Positions 48,713 through 59,760 of a stretch of 64,000 nucleotides of DNA are shown here, one piece after another; position 1 is the stretch's first letter, and the number at the start of each line of letters is the position of its first letter. The stretch covers positions 19,638-83,637 of the forward strand of contig JAEPRB010000180.1 in assembly GCA_016758965.1 (NCBI GenBank), in the 5' to 3' direction. The notes beneath the pieces are model-generated. The model searched no databases. It saw only the letters and a list, made by a program, of their open reading frames with translations, and was not told where the DNA came from. Both the position numbers and the translations under genes were made by a program. The stretch is from Circinella minor. Its lineage: Eukaryota > Mucoromycota > Mucoromycetes > Mucorales > Lichtheimiaceae.

Positions 48713-51175
48713 AAAAAAAGTTTTTTTTATTAGCTTCTAATAGAGTAATTTACAAAAAATAATATTTTTTTTTTGTTTATATCATCTTTCATACTTGATT
48801 GCAACAAGGGGATGGTATATTTGTATATTTTTTTTATGGGATTCAAGTAATATGGATTATGTCAAAATCAGCCATCAGAGATGTGCAAGGAGTGATGATA
48901 ATAATTATCCAGTTCATGACCTACTATTTGTTTTACTGGAACAAGTTCTTTATGCGTCGCCATTGAGAAGGATAATGTCCATCAAGAAATAAGAATATTG
49001 AGAATGTAATATGGTGTGCAATTCACTCTGCTTATATTGTTATGACATTGAAACGTTTCTGCTTAAAAAAATGAGAAGCCATACAACAAATCAATCTACC
49101 TCTTTATTAATTGGTGGGTTTGTCAGTGTAATAAACTTTTAAATGAGATCTAGCTAAGGTTAAAAAGACCTTGTACGGAAATTACAAAGCATCTAGTAAT
49201 AATTTAGTTAGTTATATGAATCTATGGGATACATAGGTAGTGTGTCCTTTAAACGTACCAAAGAGCATCAAGTATAAGATAATAGAACCCAAAGGTTAAC
49301 CAATCTTTTATAGATCAACAATGACTACAGTATAAGCTATTAAAATTCAGCAACGATATGCATTTTATAGAAGTTTAACTGTAACGATTTCATCGCCAAG
49401 AAATAAATGCATATAAAAATACGCATATTACACATAAACGATTTGATAATAAAAAAAGTTACTATTAAGCTATAAAAGACAAATAAAACAAAATAATGTA
49501 AAAACAGAAGTAGAAAATAATATGTATGTAACTGTGATTAGAACTGCAATGTTTGTATTGAATATGAGGTACGTACGTACGTATAGAAATAAAAGCAGTG
49601 GTAATTATCTTTACACATCGTTGTCGGGGACCTTGGCCGTGGATCAATTCTTTCTTTATTTAAAATCGAAACATTATACTACGTACTGAGAATTGATTAT
49701 GAAATAATAAAAGAAAATATTGTCTAAGTCTATAATCTCTATCTTCTTGAATGAGAAAGTAATAAATAAATAAAATAAATAAAGTGGAGAGGGGTGAGGA
49801 CAGCCAAGGTCCTTTTTGTCGTGTAATGTTGTAAAGACTTCTTATGTCTTTATTACTGTACAATCAGTAGATGGAGTAAAATGTAAATGCTTTTCCATCG
49901 GATAAAACCATGCTAGTGAGTAAAATTCTGCTACCTACGTGACCTTATCTAAGTACAAAATGAAATATCTATTGAAACAAAGTCTGTGTTAAGAGCCTGT
50001 TAATACATATATACTGAGTTTAGGTAATTCATAAAGGTATATATCTTTACGTAAGCAACAAACCTGAGGAATAGTCTTTAAAAAGACCTACTTGCACGAG
50101 AAGCATAAAATTGTATTCTACATATTCCAATCTCACATGCATCAAATTTTGTAGTCGAGAAAACACAGATTTATTTGTTCACCAATTCTTAATAAGTTTT
50201 TGATGACACCTAGATAATATAACAGATAACGTTTCATCTGTAAAAGAAAGCCATAATTACATGTATGAATGGTTAAAGAAAATTTTAACCCACAAAGGCA
50301 CGGCGCTGATAAGGAAAAAAAACTTGAGGAAAATCCATTAGGTAGCCACTCAAGCCTCTATATATTTTATAAAAATCATCTGATACGTAATTAATAACTG
50401 CAAGGCGAATTCTTGATAAGTAAATATTATTGTTTCAAGAAAAAACGTCTTCTTTTTGCTTTCATCGTATAGTAATGTATGATTATCATTACTTTTGATG
50501 CAGATCATGTTGTAAGGGAATCTATGGAATGATAAATATGTATAAGGAATAGGACGTTTCAATTATATAAAAAAACTTTGTATTTCTATTGTTAGATTAG
50601 CAGTCTATTGAAAATGGTTATATAAACATAATATCTTATTACTAATTCTTGTATGTAGGAGAGTCTTTCTTCAGGATAAAAATATTACTGGTACGTATAA
50701 GAGATACTAGCGATAACGGTCACTAAATATTCTAGCATACACAAAAAAAATAAGGAACTTCTCAAAATTTCGTTTGTTGGAATGCAATTGATGAAGTGTA
50801 ATAGATATTATTGAAGGATATGAATAGTAGAAGGATAAACTTCACGAAGCGTTGAACCTTTAATAGTTAGCACTTAACTTAATGATGCATTACAAAATAC
50901 CTGTTACACAAAGTTAAAAAAAATCTGCAATTAATAAATGACATCCTTTGAGTTATATAATCTATCAATGCTATATGAGATATTGCACCTGAATATGCTG
51001 TGACTGTATATAAGCACATTACAGTATACTTGTTGACAACTGAATAAATTACTGTATAAACCAATAACTTACTTTAAAATAGAACAATATATAAAGCACA
51101 TATTTATTAGCGTCGTTTGTGTTAAACATGTTCTGTATTATTATTATTTTCGTTCGAAATAACAATATTAAATGT
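48713..51175. other. Gene-poor AT-rich DNA
   Basis: About 2.5 kb without a supportable gene. The stretch has an ACGTACGTACGTA run near 49570, an inverted pair GGACCTTGGC (49628) / GCCAAGGTCC (49803), and short stop-rich frames. Nothing coding-like was recognised. Confidence 0.45.
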
Positions 51176-52342
51176 CATAAACAGTAGAAAAAAAGTTGAA
51201 ACCTTCAACATAATATCAAAACTGAAGTCATACGTAGCTTTGGTCTCTTTTGATAGCTCGGAACTATGCATCGCCTCAAGGAATTTCCCGTACGTGTGAC
51301 ACGGCTTTTCCTTTTTTCATCATAGTATCTTTATTCTAGTTCACTCAATGCTGCTCTTTGTGTGACAAAGGGTGACCCTACCCCACCGAAAAAATTAGTA
51401 ATACAAAAATTAGCAAAACGATCGAAATGAAAAATTGTAGTGACACATGTATAATAAAGGAAGGCTGGTGGATTGTTTAGCAAAAAAAAAAAAAAGCCAG
51501 CTGATCAGCAAACTAGATTCCACCATTGCACCATGATATAGAAACTTCCAGTGCCGCTCTATAAAGTCGGACATTTTACTTTAATATTTGGTTTCCAGGT
51601 ATTTCTCTTCACTGTAAATGGGGATGAACAACAGATACTTGCGTGGGTAAATAAACATATATGTCTTTTTTTCTTTTACAAACTGTGTTTATTTCTAGAA
51701 AGGAAAGAGAAAATAACCAGAAATCCCAGACTAGACAACTTTGTATGTTTAATTCTATTGTAAATCACAACAGACTAACATACCCCGAACAGCCATAAAG
51801 CAATTATAAAGCACGCCGTTTAAATTTTTTTTTTTCATTTCGGCTCCCCAACAACCATACAGACGATCCCATACCATATTAAAAACATAAAATCCATAGT
51901 TTATCAATTCCGAATAAGAATGCGGGTTTAATAAAAAAAAAACCGTGAAAAAGGTAGAGAAGATATATAGTAAAGGAAAAAAGAATAACACCATAAGCAA
52001 ATATCCTGAATCTGATTTATTGAACCTTTATTTCTATCCAGTAATAAAAAGCAATACGTAGGATAAATACACGCACACATACACACTACGTATGTATATA
52101 TAAATATATATACATATGTGAGCGAGAGTGTGTACGTCAAATTGTTCATAAAGAATACGTGACACCAAAATACAATTTAATTATTTAACTTTTAGTCCAT
52201 AAGTTCAACTAATTGACCGTCTTTCTTTCCTTTCGATTATCCAAACAACAATATATATTTTCTATTACAATTTTCTTTTCAGCATAATAATAATAATAAG
52301 ATTATTGTAATAGTAATTACATAATACATACAACAGTAGCTC

Positions 52343-54623
52343 ATGAGTATAGTAGAACAGACAGAATTCATACGGTTATGCGATGATGATGGTGTATGTC
52401 ATTGCGACTGGCGTCTTACTATAAGTAATTGCCCAGAAGGAAAAGCACTGAGAATTATGTATATTGTAGAAGCTATAGGATCATGTGTATTTGCGTTGCT
52501 GGGTAATAACATACAAAGGGCTAGTAAATAAATCGAGATTTCTTAAACGAAATTTATTGACATTTATTTTTTTATTATTTTCAAAGTAAGCTTCGTTATA
52601 TTTCAGCGTGTATATTATCATAATCAAACGCTTATAGATTTTAGAAGCGGGATACCAAGACCTAAACCGATAGAAAGTATATATTAAGAAAAGATTATTT
52701 TTTTTTAAAAAAAGGAAAAATACGTACTTTATTTTTAATATATTTTTTATTATTTTTTAGGTATGGCTTGTATGGGTGTTGCCTTCCATGTTGGTAAGTT
52801 TTTTTTTCCGCATTTTTATTTTTAGCTCTTTTAATGATTCGACTCGTGTGATGTACCACTGTTTGGCAGAACAATTATTAATATATATTACTTTTTCTTT
52901 ATTGTGCAGTCAGGTTAATCCAAGCTTGTATTATAATTACCGATGCAGCACCTAATAACATAGCCTTCCGTTCATGTAAATATAAAATATTTTTAAAAGA
53001 AACGGTGGTCTGTTCTCACAGTAGAAATGAAGCGTCGATCGTTTGTTCAATAATGTACTTTTTGAATCATAGTAGTAAAAAAAAAGGTGGATTCGTCCTC
53101 GAATAAACAATGAAGTTTGACCTTTATATCGAATTAATAGAAATAGCTATTCGTTTTCACTAAACAAGAAAAAGGTTAAAATGATAAAAGTCAAAATGAA
53201 CGCTCCAGTTTTTGTTTTTACATTTGAGAACAGACCACCATCGTTAAAACTTTCATAAATGATCAAGTCTGGATACCCGTATATTCATTTTTTTTTTAAT
53301 TATAATTACGTAGGGATATTTGAATTCGGGTGGCAATGTGTTTTCGGTGCGATCACATGTTATCTATTTGGAATTGCCCATACACTCTCAACTGTAAGTT
53401 TTGTAAATACTTGATAAACTCACTACGATATAGAAAAGCAATTGAAATGACATGTGCCTTTCTTACCCCAATTGACATTTTTTAATCAATTTTCTTTGTG
53501 TATATACTATTACTATGGACAATTGAACAATAAAAAAACGAACAATAGAGTAGTAAAGTAATATACGATAACTGGATTCATTCGCCTTATATCATTGATG
53601 GAGCTTTTTTTGTCGTTACTGGATTTCCATTCATTTCCAACAACATTTGTGCAATTCTAGGCGGTATATATATTGATCAAAAAAAATTTGAACTTGCAAA
53701 TACTTTCACTAGTGCTTTATATCATTTTTGGACATTTTATACATGTTTTCTCGGTATTCTCCTTCTTTATGCTGGTTTGCGTTTACTACGATTGCTTCGA
53801 CGCCATTTTATCAATAAGCCTGGCGTTACAGATGATGATCTGAAGAAATTCTCACTTGGTGCACTCAAGGTTAAAATTATTGTTGTGACAGCATTCTCTT
53901 GTATTATGATTTTTGCTGTTATCGTAATACTTTATGCAAGTTATCGGTATGAAATAATTCTCTATAAGCCATATAACGTTGGTATTGGAATAGTGGTGAC
54001 TTTTAATGGTATTGTTGGTACCGGTTTCGTGCTCTTTGGTATCATTCTAAAGTAAGTTTACTTAAGTGCAGTATAACATAGTTCTGCTAGAAGAGTTGAA
54101 AAGAAAAAGGTATCAATACTGACATGTTTTTTTTTTGTTAATTTATTATAGTCCAAAAGTTGCAACATTGACTGGTTTGGTAACATCTAGTTCTGGTGGT
54201 AACGATAATACTACTGACACTTCTGTATTACGTGGCTCACGGATGGTAGTGTAATTCTTGTTAATATTTATTATCGTAATTAACATTATAAACTAATTCT
54301 ATGTTTTTTATTATTATTCTTAGTCAAAATGGCTTAGTAGTAAGGCAGGAGCCTCGACAATTGCAACTCCAAACACTACAGTTGGTGTCGAATCTTCGCC
54401 TAAATTGCCCATTCGATTACCAGCAGCAGCGTTAGACAAGAAGTTAATAGCCGACGTGGAAAGTGGAAGAACCCCTGAATCTAGTCGACATCATTATCAA
54501 CAAAGCATTGAACTTGTTGGACAGACACAAAGTTGCATTGAAGAAGAACGACTTCAATATAATGCAATGATAAGTTCCATTCGAGCACCCCAACGAACTA
54601 TTATACCATATAATACAGAATAA
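52343..54623 (+). CDS. Seven-transmembrane receptor-like protein, copy B
   Basis: Eight exons (52343-52502, 52587-52676, 52761-52793, 52910-52975, 53314-53393, 53549-54051, 54152-54245, 54324-54623) give 441 residues. A soluble N-terminus of about 37 residues with four Cys (CDDDGVCHCDWRLTISNC) precedes TM1 (IMYIVEAIGSCVFALL). A loop HNQTLIDFRSGIPRPKPIES is followed by TM2 and TM3, then four helices from exon 6 (PYIIDGAFFVVTGFPFIS; FWTFYTCFLGILLLYAGL; KIIVVTAFSCIMIFAVIVIL; VGIGIVVTFNGIVGTGFVLF). The tail of about 130 residues includes LDKKLIADVESG and ends PYNTE. I do not recognise a characterised family. The layout is GPCR-like, but no ligand or G-protein motif can be shown. All junctions keep frame, so the copy looks functional. 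Confidence 0.82.
53004..53239. mobile_element. MITE-like inverted-repeat insert in intron 4 of copy B
   Basis: Perfect 15-bp inverted repeats GGTGGTCTGTTCTCA (53004-53018) and TGAGAACAGACCACC (53225-53239) bound 236 bp inside intron 4 (52976-53313). That intron is about 340 nt, much longer than most in the window. The same structure is in copies A and C. Confidence 0.65.
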
Positions 54624-55280
54624 GCAGATTACGTACTACAGACAGCATTATCACAACAAAAGGGTTTAAAAGACAACAAATGAACTTATTCTGAATACTT
54701 TCAATTTTATTCACAACATATAATCGCTATCTTAATGATAAATTATACAATATCACACAACAAACAACCAAGTAACCAGCTTCTTGTAATTACTTTCTCT
54801 TTTTTAATATTTATTTTTCTTTTCTCAATGTGATTGATCCAAAAACATAGTCTTTTTTTATTATTCATATCTATATTTAATCTCGGCATACTATTTTTAC
54901 TATTTTTACTATTATCACTTATTTCAATAATACTTTTTTACTATGTATAAACTACTACCACATCACCATACACACTATTAGTGCAATGCTCAGATTGTAC
55001 GTATATCTTTAATTATCATTTTTTCTCTCGGTTTATCTTTATCATATTCTAGTAAATCCTTTTTTTATTTGTTATCCCATTGTTATACAGTATTTTATGA
55101 ATTTCTTACATGTATATGATATTTATTTGTTGAAATAAATATTTCAAAGTACTTTGGGTTTTGGTAAATGTTCCTTAATCTTTTCTTTTTTGTATAAAAC
55201 ATAATCCGGTTAACTGGTAAATAGATAAGTTTAAGGAAATACAGTATTAATGTCAATTTTATTGTTTCTAATATGTAATA

Positions 55281-58164
55281 TATAGTATATTATTACTGTA
55301 ATGAAAGTGCATATATTGATACATAGTAGTTCATTTTTATTTTTTAAGTACAATTATTTTGATGAGGCACGATAACTATAATAACTTTGATATCAAATCA
55401 GACACTATTATATTTTCTTTTACATATTTAACCACGTATTGTAATACATACGTAGTTGGTGTATATAGTTAGCAGTAAACGTTAATCAATGTATAAATGA
55501 GTTACACGTTTCCCTTCTTCGATGTATCAAGCACGTTATCAGTTGTACAAGACCTGACTTGAGAAAATTATGTCACATTCTTCTGTACGTACCGTATAAT
55601 GTTTTATGTTTTTCACAGCTTTTGTTCATTATTTGTTAATATACTGTAATTATTACAGTGGTCTAACAAGATCATCAAAAATATATTATGTTTATATTTA
55701 AGTTTACTGTCCTTTAACCATTGTTTACTTTGTATTACGTAATAAGATATAATTTATATATACATATATGGTTGAGCTCTTTTCTTTGGTAGTAAGAATA
55801 ACGGTGAATACGTAACGAACGAAAAAATGTAGTTCTTACGTATTATTAATTAAAATCAATTATTGTCATGATGACATAGACACCCACTAAAATCGTAGAG
55901 TCTACCGCCAATTGAATACTATTTCTAGTTTAAAATCATGTTTTCCTGTCGGCATAAATAACATTTATATACAAGATTGTGATTATTACAATATGAATCT
56001 CGTTCAATGCTTATAAAGCTTCCTATTAACAAGCTGCTTTATTTCATATAAGTTTCTATGATCGTACTGTTTTTCTAAAAATGCTTTATTGCTTGTTATA
56101 TACAGTTTTATTGGTAAAAAAAGTTATTTTTAAATTACAGTATGTTTCTGATAGAGAGAATTATTGTAAATGTGTTAGTCTATAAATGATCTGCAGGTGC
56201 CACACAAAAAGATTTGAGTTATCAACAGTGACAAAGTGTATCGAGATTTGAGTTTATGCAACTATGTACAGTATAGAATGCAGGTGTTTTCAAACCACTA
56301 TTAATCTAATTATATTAGTAAATTGAATCGGCAGGTGTTAACGTAGTAAAGAGTAACATTCATGGGTACGTAAAAAAAAAGAAAGATTAAAAGTGCTCAA
56401 TGAAGTAAATCAAGTTTTCGCTATTGAGAGGAGCAAGGATGATATTACGGATAAACAAACTAGTGAAAAAAATGAAAGACCCGTTGAAAACAGAATGACT
56501 CCACTTTTTAGTGCGATTCTATTATGTTTAGCATTTATGTACTGCTCAAACTTGCAGTAATACAATGGATCTTGAATTTGCTAACGTTGAGCAAGACACA
56601 TTTTTACACAAGGTATACAGTGCGTTATCATGTAGTAGACGACTTCAACAATTATACAATTTATGATTATCCAAATAAAACAGCCCCTACCGGGAATTTA
56701 ACAATATGTTGATATACTATTAATTTCCCCATTGAATTGTTACCGCACTTCACTAGCAAACTTCATAAAATTGGAGTTTACGTACGTAATAAAAACTTCA
56801 AATATTTACAGGCGCAAAATCATAAAGTGACTGAACAAAAGAGACGATAAATTTTGACCAAACTCTTGCGATAAGCGTGATAAATTCTGCAACAAAGAAT
56901 TGCAGACTAGACCAACCAACAAAATTCAAACTATCACAATAGTAAAAATCTATGATAATACTAGTAGCAGATGCTTATTTATTAATTAGCTATCATATCT
57001 AATAATAAAAATACAATCCAGCAGTTAGCACAAGAGTCAAAATAAGTTAAGAAGAGAGTATGTAGATGCTAGACCAAGTACAGTCAGTTTTGATTGATAG
57101 CCATATCTTGCTGTTCATCTCTAAAGGTAGTACTCTGTTAAATACCGCCCAAATATTCAATGACTGAAAAAAAATACACAGTACGTATACGTAACAAAAA
57201 AAAACGTTAAAATGGTTGTCAGCACAGATAGAAATAACAATGGGGAGTGTATAGTATATTCATATTTTCTTTTTTCCCCTACCTATAACATCATGGATAT
57301 ATTAGAAAATGATACCGATTCTGATACCATTATGCAGTTGTGGATAGTCAATTGCATGGTAGACTTGCTTGTGGGTTTATAAAGAACAATATTGGTCTTT
57401 TCTTTTTGTCTTGTTTATATTAAAAAAGGAGGGGTTTGCGTATGTAATAAGAAATTATCAATGAACAAAGATTCAACTTTCTTTAGTAGGATTCTCATTA
57501 TTTGTGGATTCCTCACAATAATTAGTGCCTTTTCTGTATAGGTTTTATGTTGTGTTATATTAGTAATAGATCAGAGATTGTATACTATCTATCTATGTGA
57601 GGACCTGAGTACACGTTAAGTACAGAAGGAAGTGAGTTCAAAATGGTATTACATTTTCGATTTCATACATAAAGTGGTTTCATGTTCTATAGGAACAGCT
57701 ATTGAATTTTATATGATAACCATAAAATACTTATACTCTAAATACTTTATTGCTATGGTTGCCACATTCAATTTAGAAATTAAATTATTATATGTATCCT
57801 GACATGATCATCTACTACTCCTTAATCATAGATCCACATACCGCCATGTTGTAAAACATCGATTGTAAATATGTACATCTTTTAATCAATATAAACTGTT
57901 TCTTGTCGTAAATACAAACAGTACTAAACATGATCTTCACTACAAGTAACAACGTGCCCAATTCAACAATATATATATGTATGTATTATGTATCCTAATT
58001 CCTCTCCCATATCATACAAATGAGTTTCGCATTTCCGATTATTTTTCATAAAAAAAAATTCCTCAAATAAATTAAGACAAAGAAAAAACCGTCCACTTTT
58101 TTTTTAATTATCTAAAAAATAACAAATATATTCATTCAAATGTATTTTTTTTGTTTGTTATTGT
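55281..58164. other. Gene-poor AT-rich DNA
   Basis: 2.9 kb without an intact gene, apart from the relic at 56358-56712. A short frame at 57294-57380 (MDILENDTDSDTIMQLWIVN...) has a plausible start and hydrophobic end but no continuation. 3' flank of ATP14 lies at the right end. No terminal inverted repeats were recognised. Confidence 0.45.
56358..56712 (+). pseudogene. Coding-like relic of a membrane or secreted protein, unknown family
   Basis: The plus strand from about 56363 reads KKERLKVLNEVNQVFAIERS, a polar stretch ending ENRM, and a hydrophobic segment TPLFSAILLCLAFMYCSNLQ before a TAA. In another frame (56524-56712) TRYTVRYHVVDDFNNYTIYD and YPNKTAPTGNLTIC follow. Together they resemble a gene broken by a frameshift, but no start codon, splice partner or family was found. 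Confidence 0.2.
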
Positions 58165-58836
58165 TTACTGGGTAGCTTCTTCGGGTTCAGCATCGTACTT
58201 GGCCAATTGTTCAGAAAGGTCAGCATCGACAGCAGGGACCTATGCATGATTAAAAAAAATTAGTCAACAATTACAAATAACAAACAATTCACTATAATAA
58301 AGCCTATTAAAACTTTTTTTTACCTCAGGAGCAGCGGGAAGCTTCAATTCCTTGACTTGGGATTCATCAACCTTGGTCTATATTTAAAAAAATATTAGAA
58401 TTTTTCTCTTTTTGTTTGTCTTATTAAACTTAAAAGGGATTGAAACTTACGGGAGCGGGCTTGTAACCCTTCAATTCCTTGAGGTACAATTCTTGGACAA
58501 CGTCTAAACAAATGATAAAATCGCGCTTTTCTTAGTGATTCCAGTTACTTATATAAAACCACGTTGTTCAATTAACAAAAAGATATTTTACCCTTTTGCA
58601 TAACAGCAGAGGTAGCGATACCACGGGCAGCCATGGCACGGACGGTGAAAGGAGCCTAATAATAACATGACGCATTTTAGTAAATCGATATGTATTTTTT
58701 TTGAAGCACGAATGAAATGATCTTATCGACATGAATAGAATCCGTTTTATTTATATAAATAATATTTTTTAAAATAGCTTTGGTTTTATACCTTGGAGGC
58801 AATAGAGCCGAGAGCAATGCGAGCGACCGACGACAT
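58165..58836 (-). CDS. ATP14: Mitochondrial F1Fo ATP synthase subunit h
   Basis: Five exons (58836-58792, 58655-58592, 58503-58451, 58377-58324, 58239-58165) give 96 residues. The N-terminus MSSVARIALGSIASKAPFTV plus RAMAARGIATS is a mitochondrial presequence. The mature start DVVQELYLKELKGYKPAP is the hallmark of fungal subunit h (Atp14), followed by an acidic Pro/Ala-rich tail (LAKYDAEPEEATQ). Subunit h is part of the peripheral stalk that holds F1 against rotation. At 96 residues it is shorter than yeast Atp14 (124 precursor). Codon use is strikingly rich in C-ending and AAG codons compared with neighbours, as expected of a strongly expressed gene. Confidence 0.9.
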
Positions 58837-59252
58837 GTCAAATATAGTGCAAAGGGTTATATTAGAAGCTAGGGTGTGAGATTCCGGTGGCAAAAAAAAC
58901 ACAAGCGGTGCTTTTTTTTTCTTTACGCTGGTGACATCAGCAGATTTTTTTCTTTCTCATTTTGTAAAGAGCCAATCAAATTCCAAAACAATTTATCGGT
59001 GCTTGTTTTTGTTTGCTAACAATTATCCATTAACCCACCATCTGTTGCTATTCGTTCAATATAGATAGAAAGCAGCTTCTTTCATTATAGTTCATATCGA
59101 ATACCTATATCGAAGCTTTTTTTTTTTTTTGCCAAAACTCCAATAGGAATTTTTTTTAAGTTTATACTTTATACAGTTCGTCTTTTTATACATTTTATAT
59201 TCGATAGATATCAATTTTATTAGTTTAGCTTAAAATCTTGTATACTAAAATC
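58837..59252. promoter_or_regulatory. ATP14 promoter region and spacer
   Basis: Upstream DNA of ATP14 (minus). It ends at the left edge of duplicated unit C. A T-run on each side and AT-rich DNA are visible; no gene is seen. Confidence 0.4.
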
Positions 59253-59760
59253 ACGTACGTACTTATTAAAAAACAATAAAAATGACAGTATTCTTTCAGA
59301 TTTACTATTTTCTAGTTCGCCAGATTATTATTGTTATACAAAAAAAAAATCAAAGCACATTTACCGAATCTCATAGTACTTTAAAATAATTTCTAGAACA
59401 AATAAATATAACAAACCTATAGAAAATAATGTATAACAATAGGATAAAAAATAAAATAGATTTATTATAGTATAATCAAGATAATTCGAGAGAAAAAATG
59501 CCAATTAAAGATATATTATCTGAGCATTGCACTAATAGTGGGTACGGTAATGTGGAAGTAGGTTATACCATAGTAAAAGAGTATTATTAAAATAAATAAT
59601 AATAGTATGCAGAGTTTAAATATAGATATGAATAAAAAGACTATGTGTTTGAATCAATCACATTGATCAAAGAAAAATAAATACTCAAAAAAGAAAAAGT
59701 AATTACAAGAAGCTGGTTACTTGGCTGTTTGTTGTGATAATGCTGGCAGTAATAATCTGC

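Larger units (their letters stand above)
51176..55280 (+). repeat. Segmental duplication unit B (seven-TM gene plus flanks)
   Basis: Inverted relative to units A and C. The 5' flank matches the complement of unit A: CATAAACAGTA near 51177, CTCTTTTGATAGCTCGGA near 51247, GGAATTTCCCGTACGTG near 51280. The 3' flank matches unit C: AAGTAACCAGCTTCTTGTAA near 54771, TATTAGTGCAATGCTCAGA near 54977, and similarity on to about 55280. The edges are approximate. Confidence 0.75.

Noticed and set aside
49628..49812. Inverted pair GGACCTTGGC/GCCAAGGTCC as a small MITE.
   Set aside because: Only about 10-13 bp match and no target-site duplication is visible, so chance cannot be excluded.
58886..58894. GGTGGCAAA about 50 bp upstream of ATP14, identical to the yeast proteasome control element.
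   Set aside because: It lies before an ATP synthase gene and not the proteasome gene, and a 9-mer can occur by chance.
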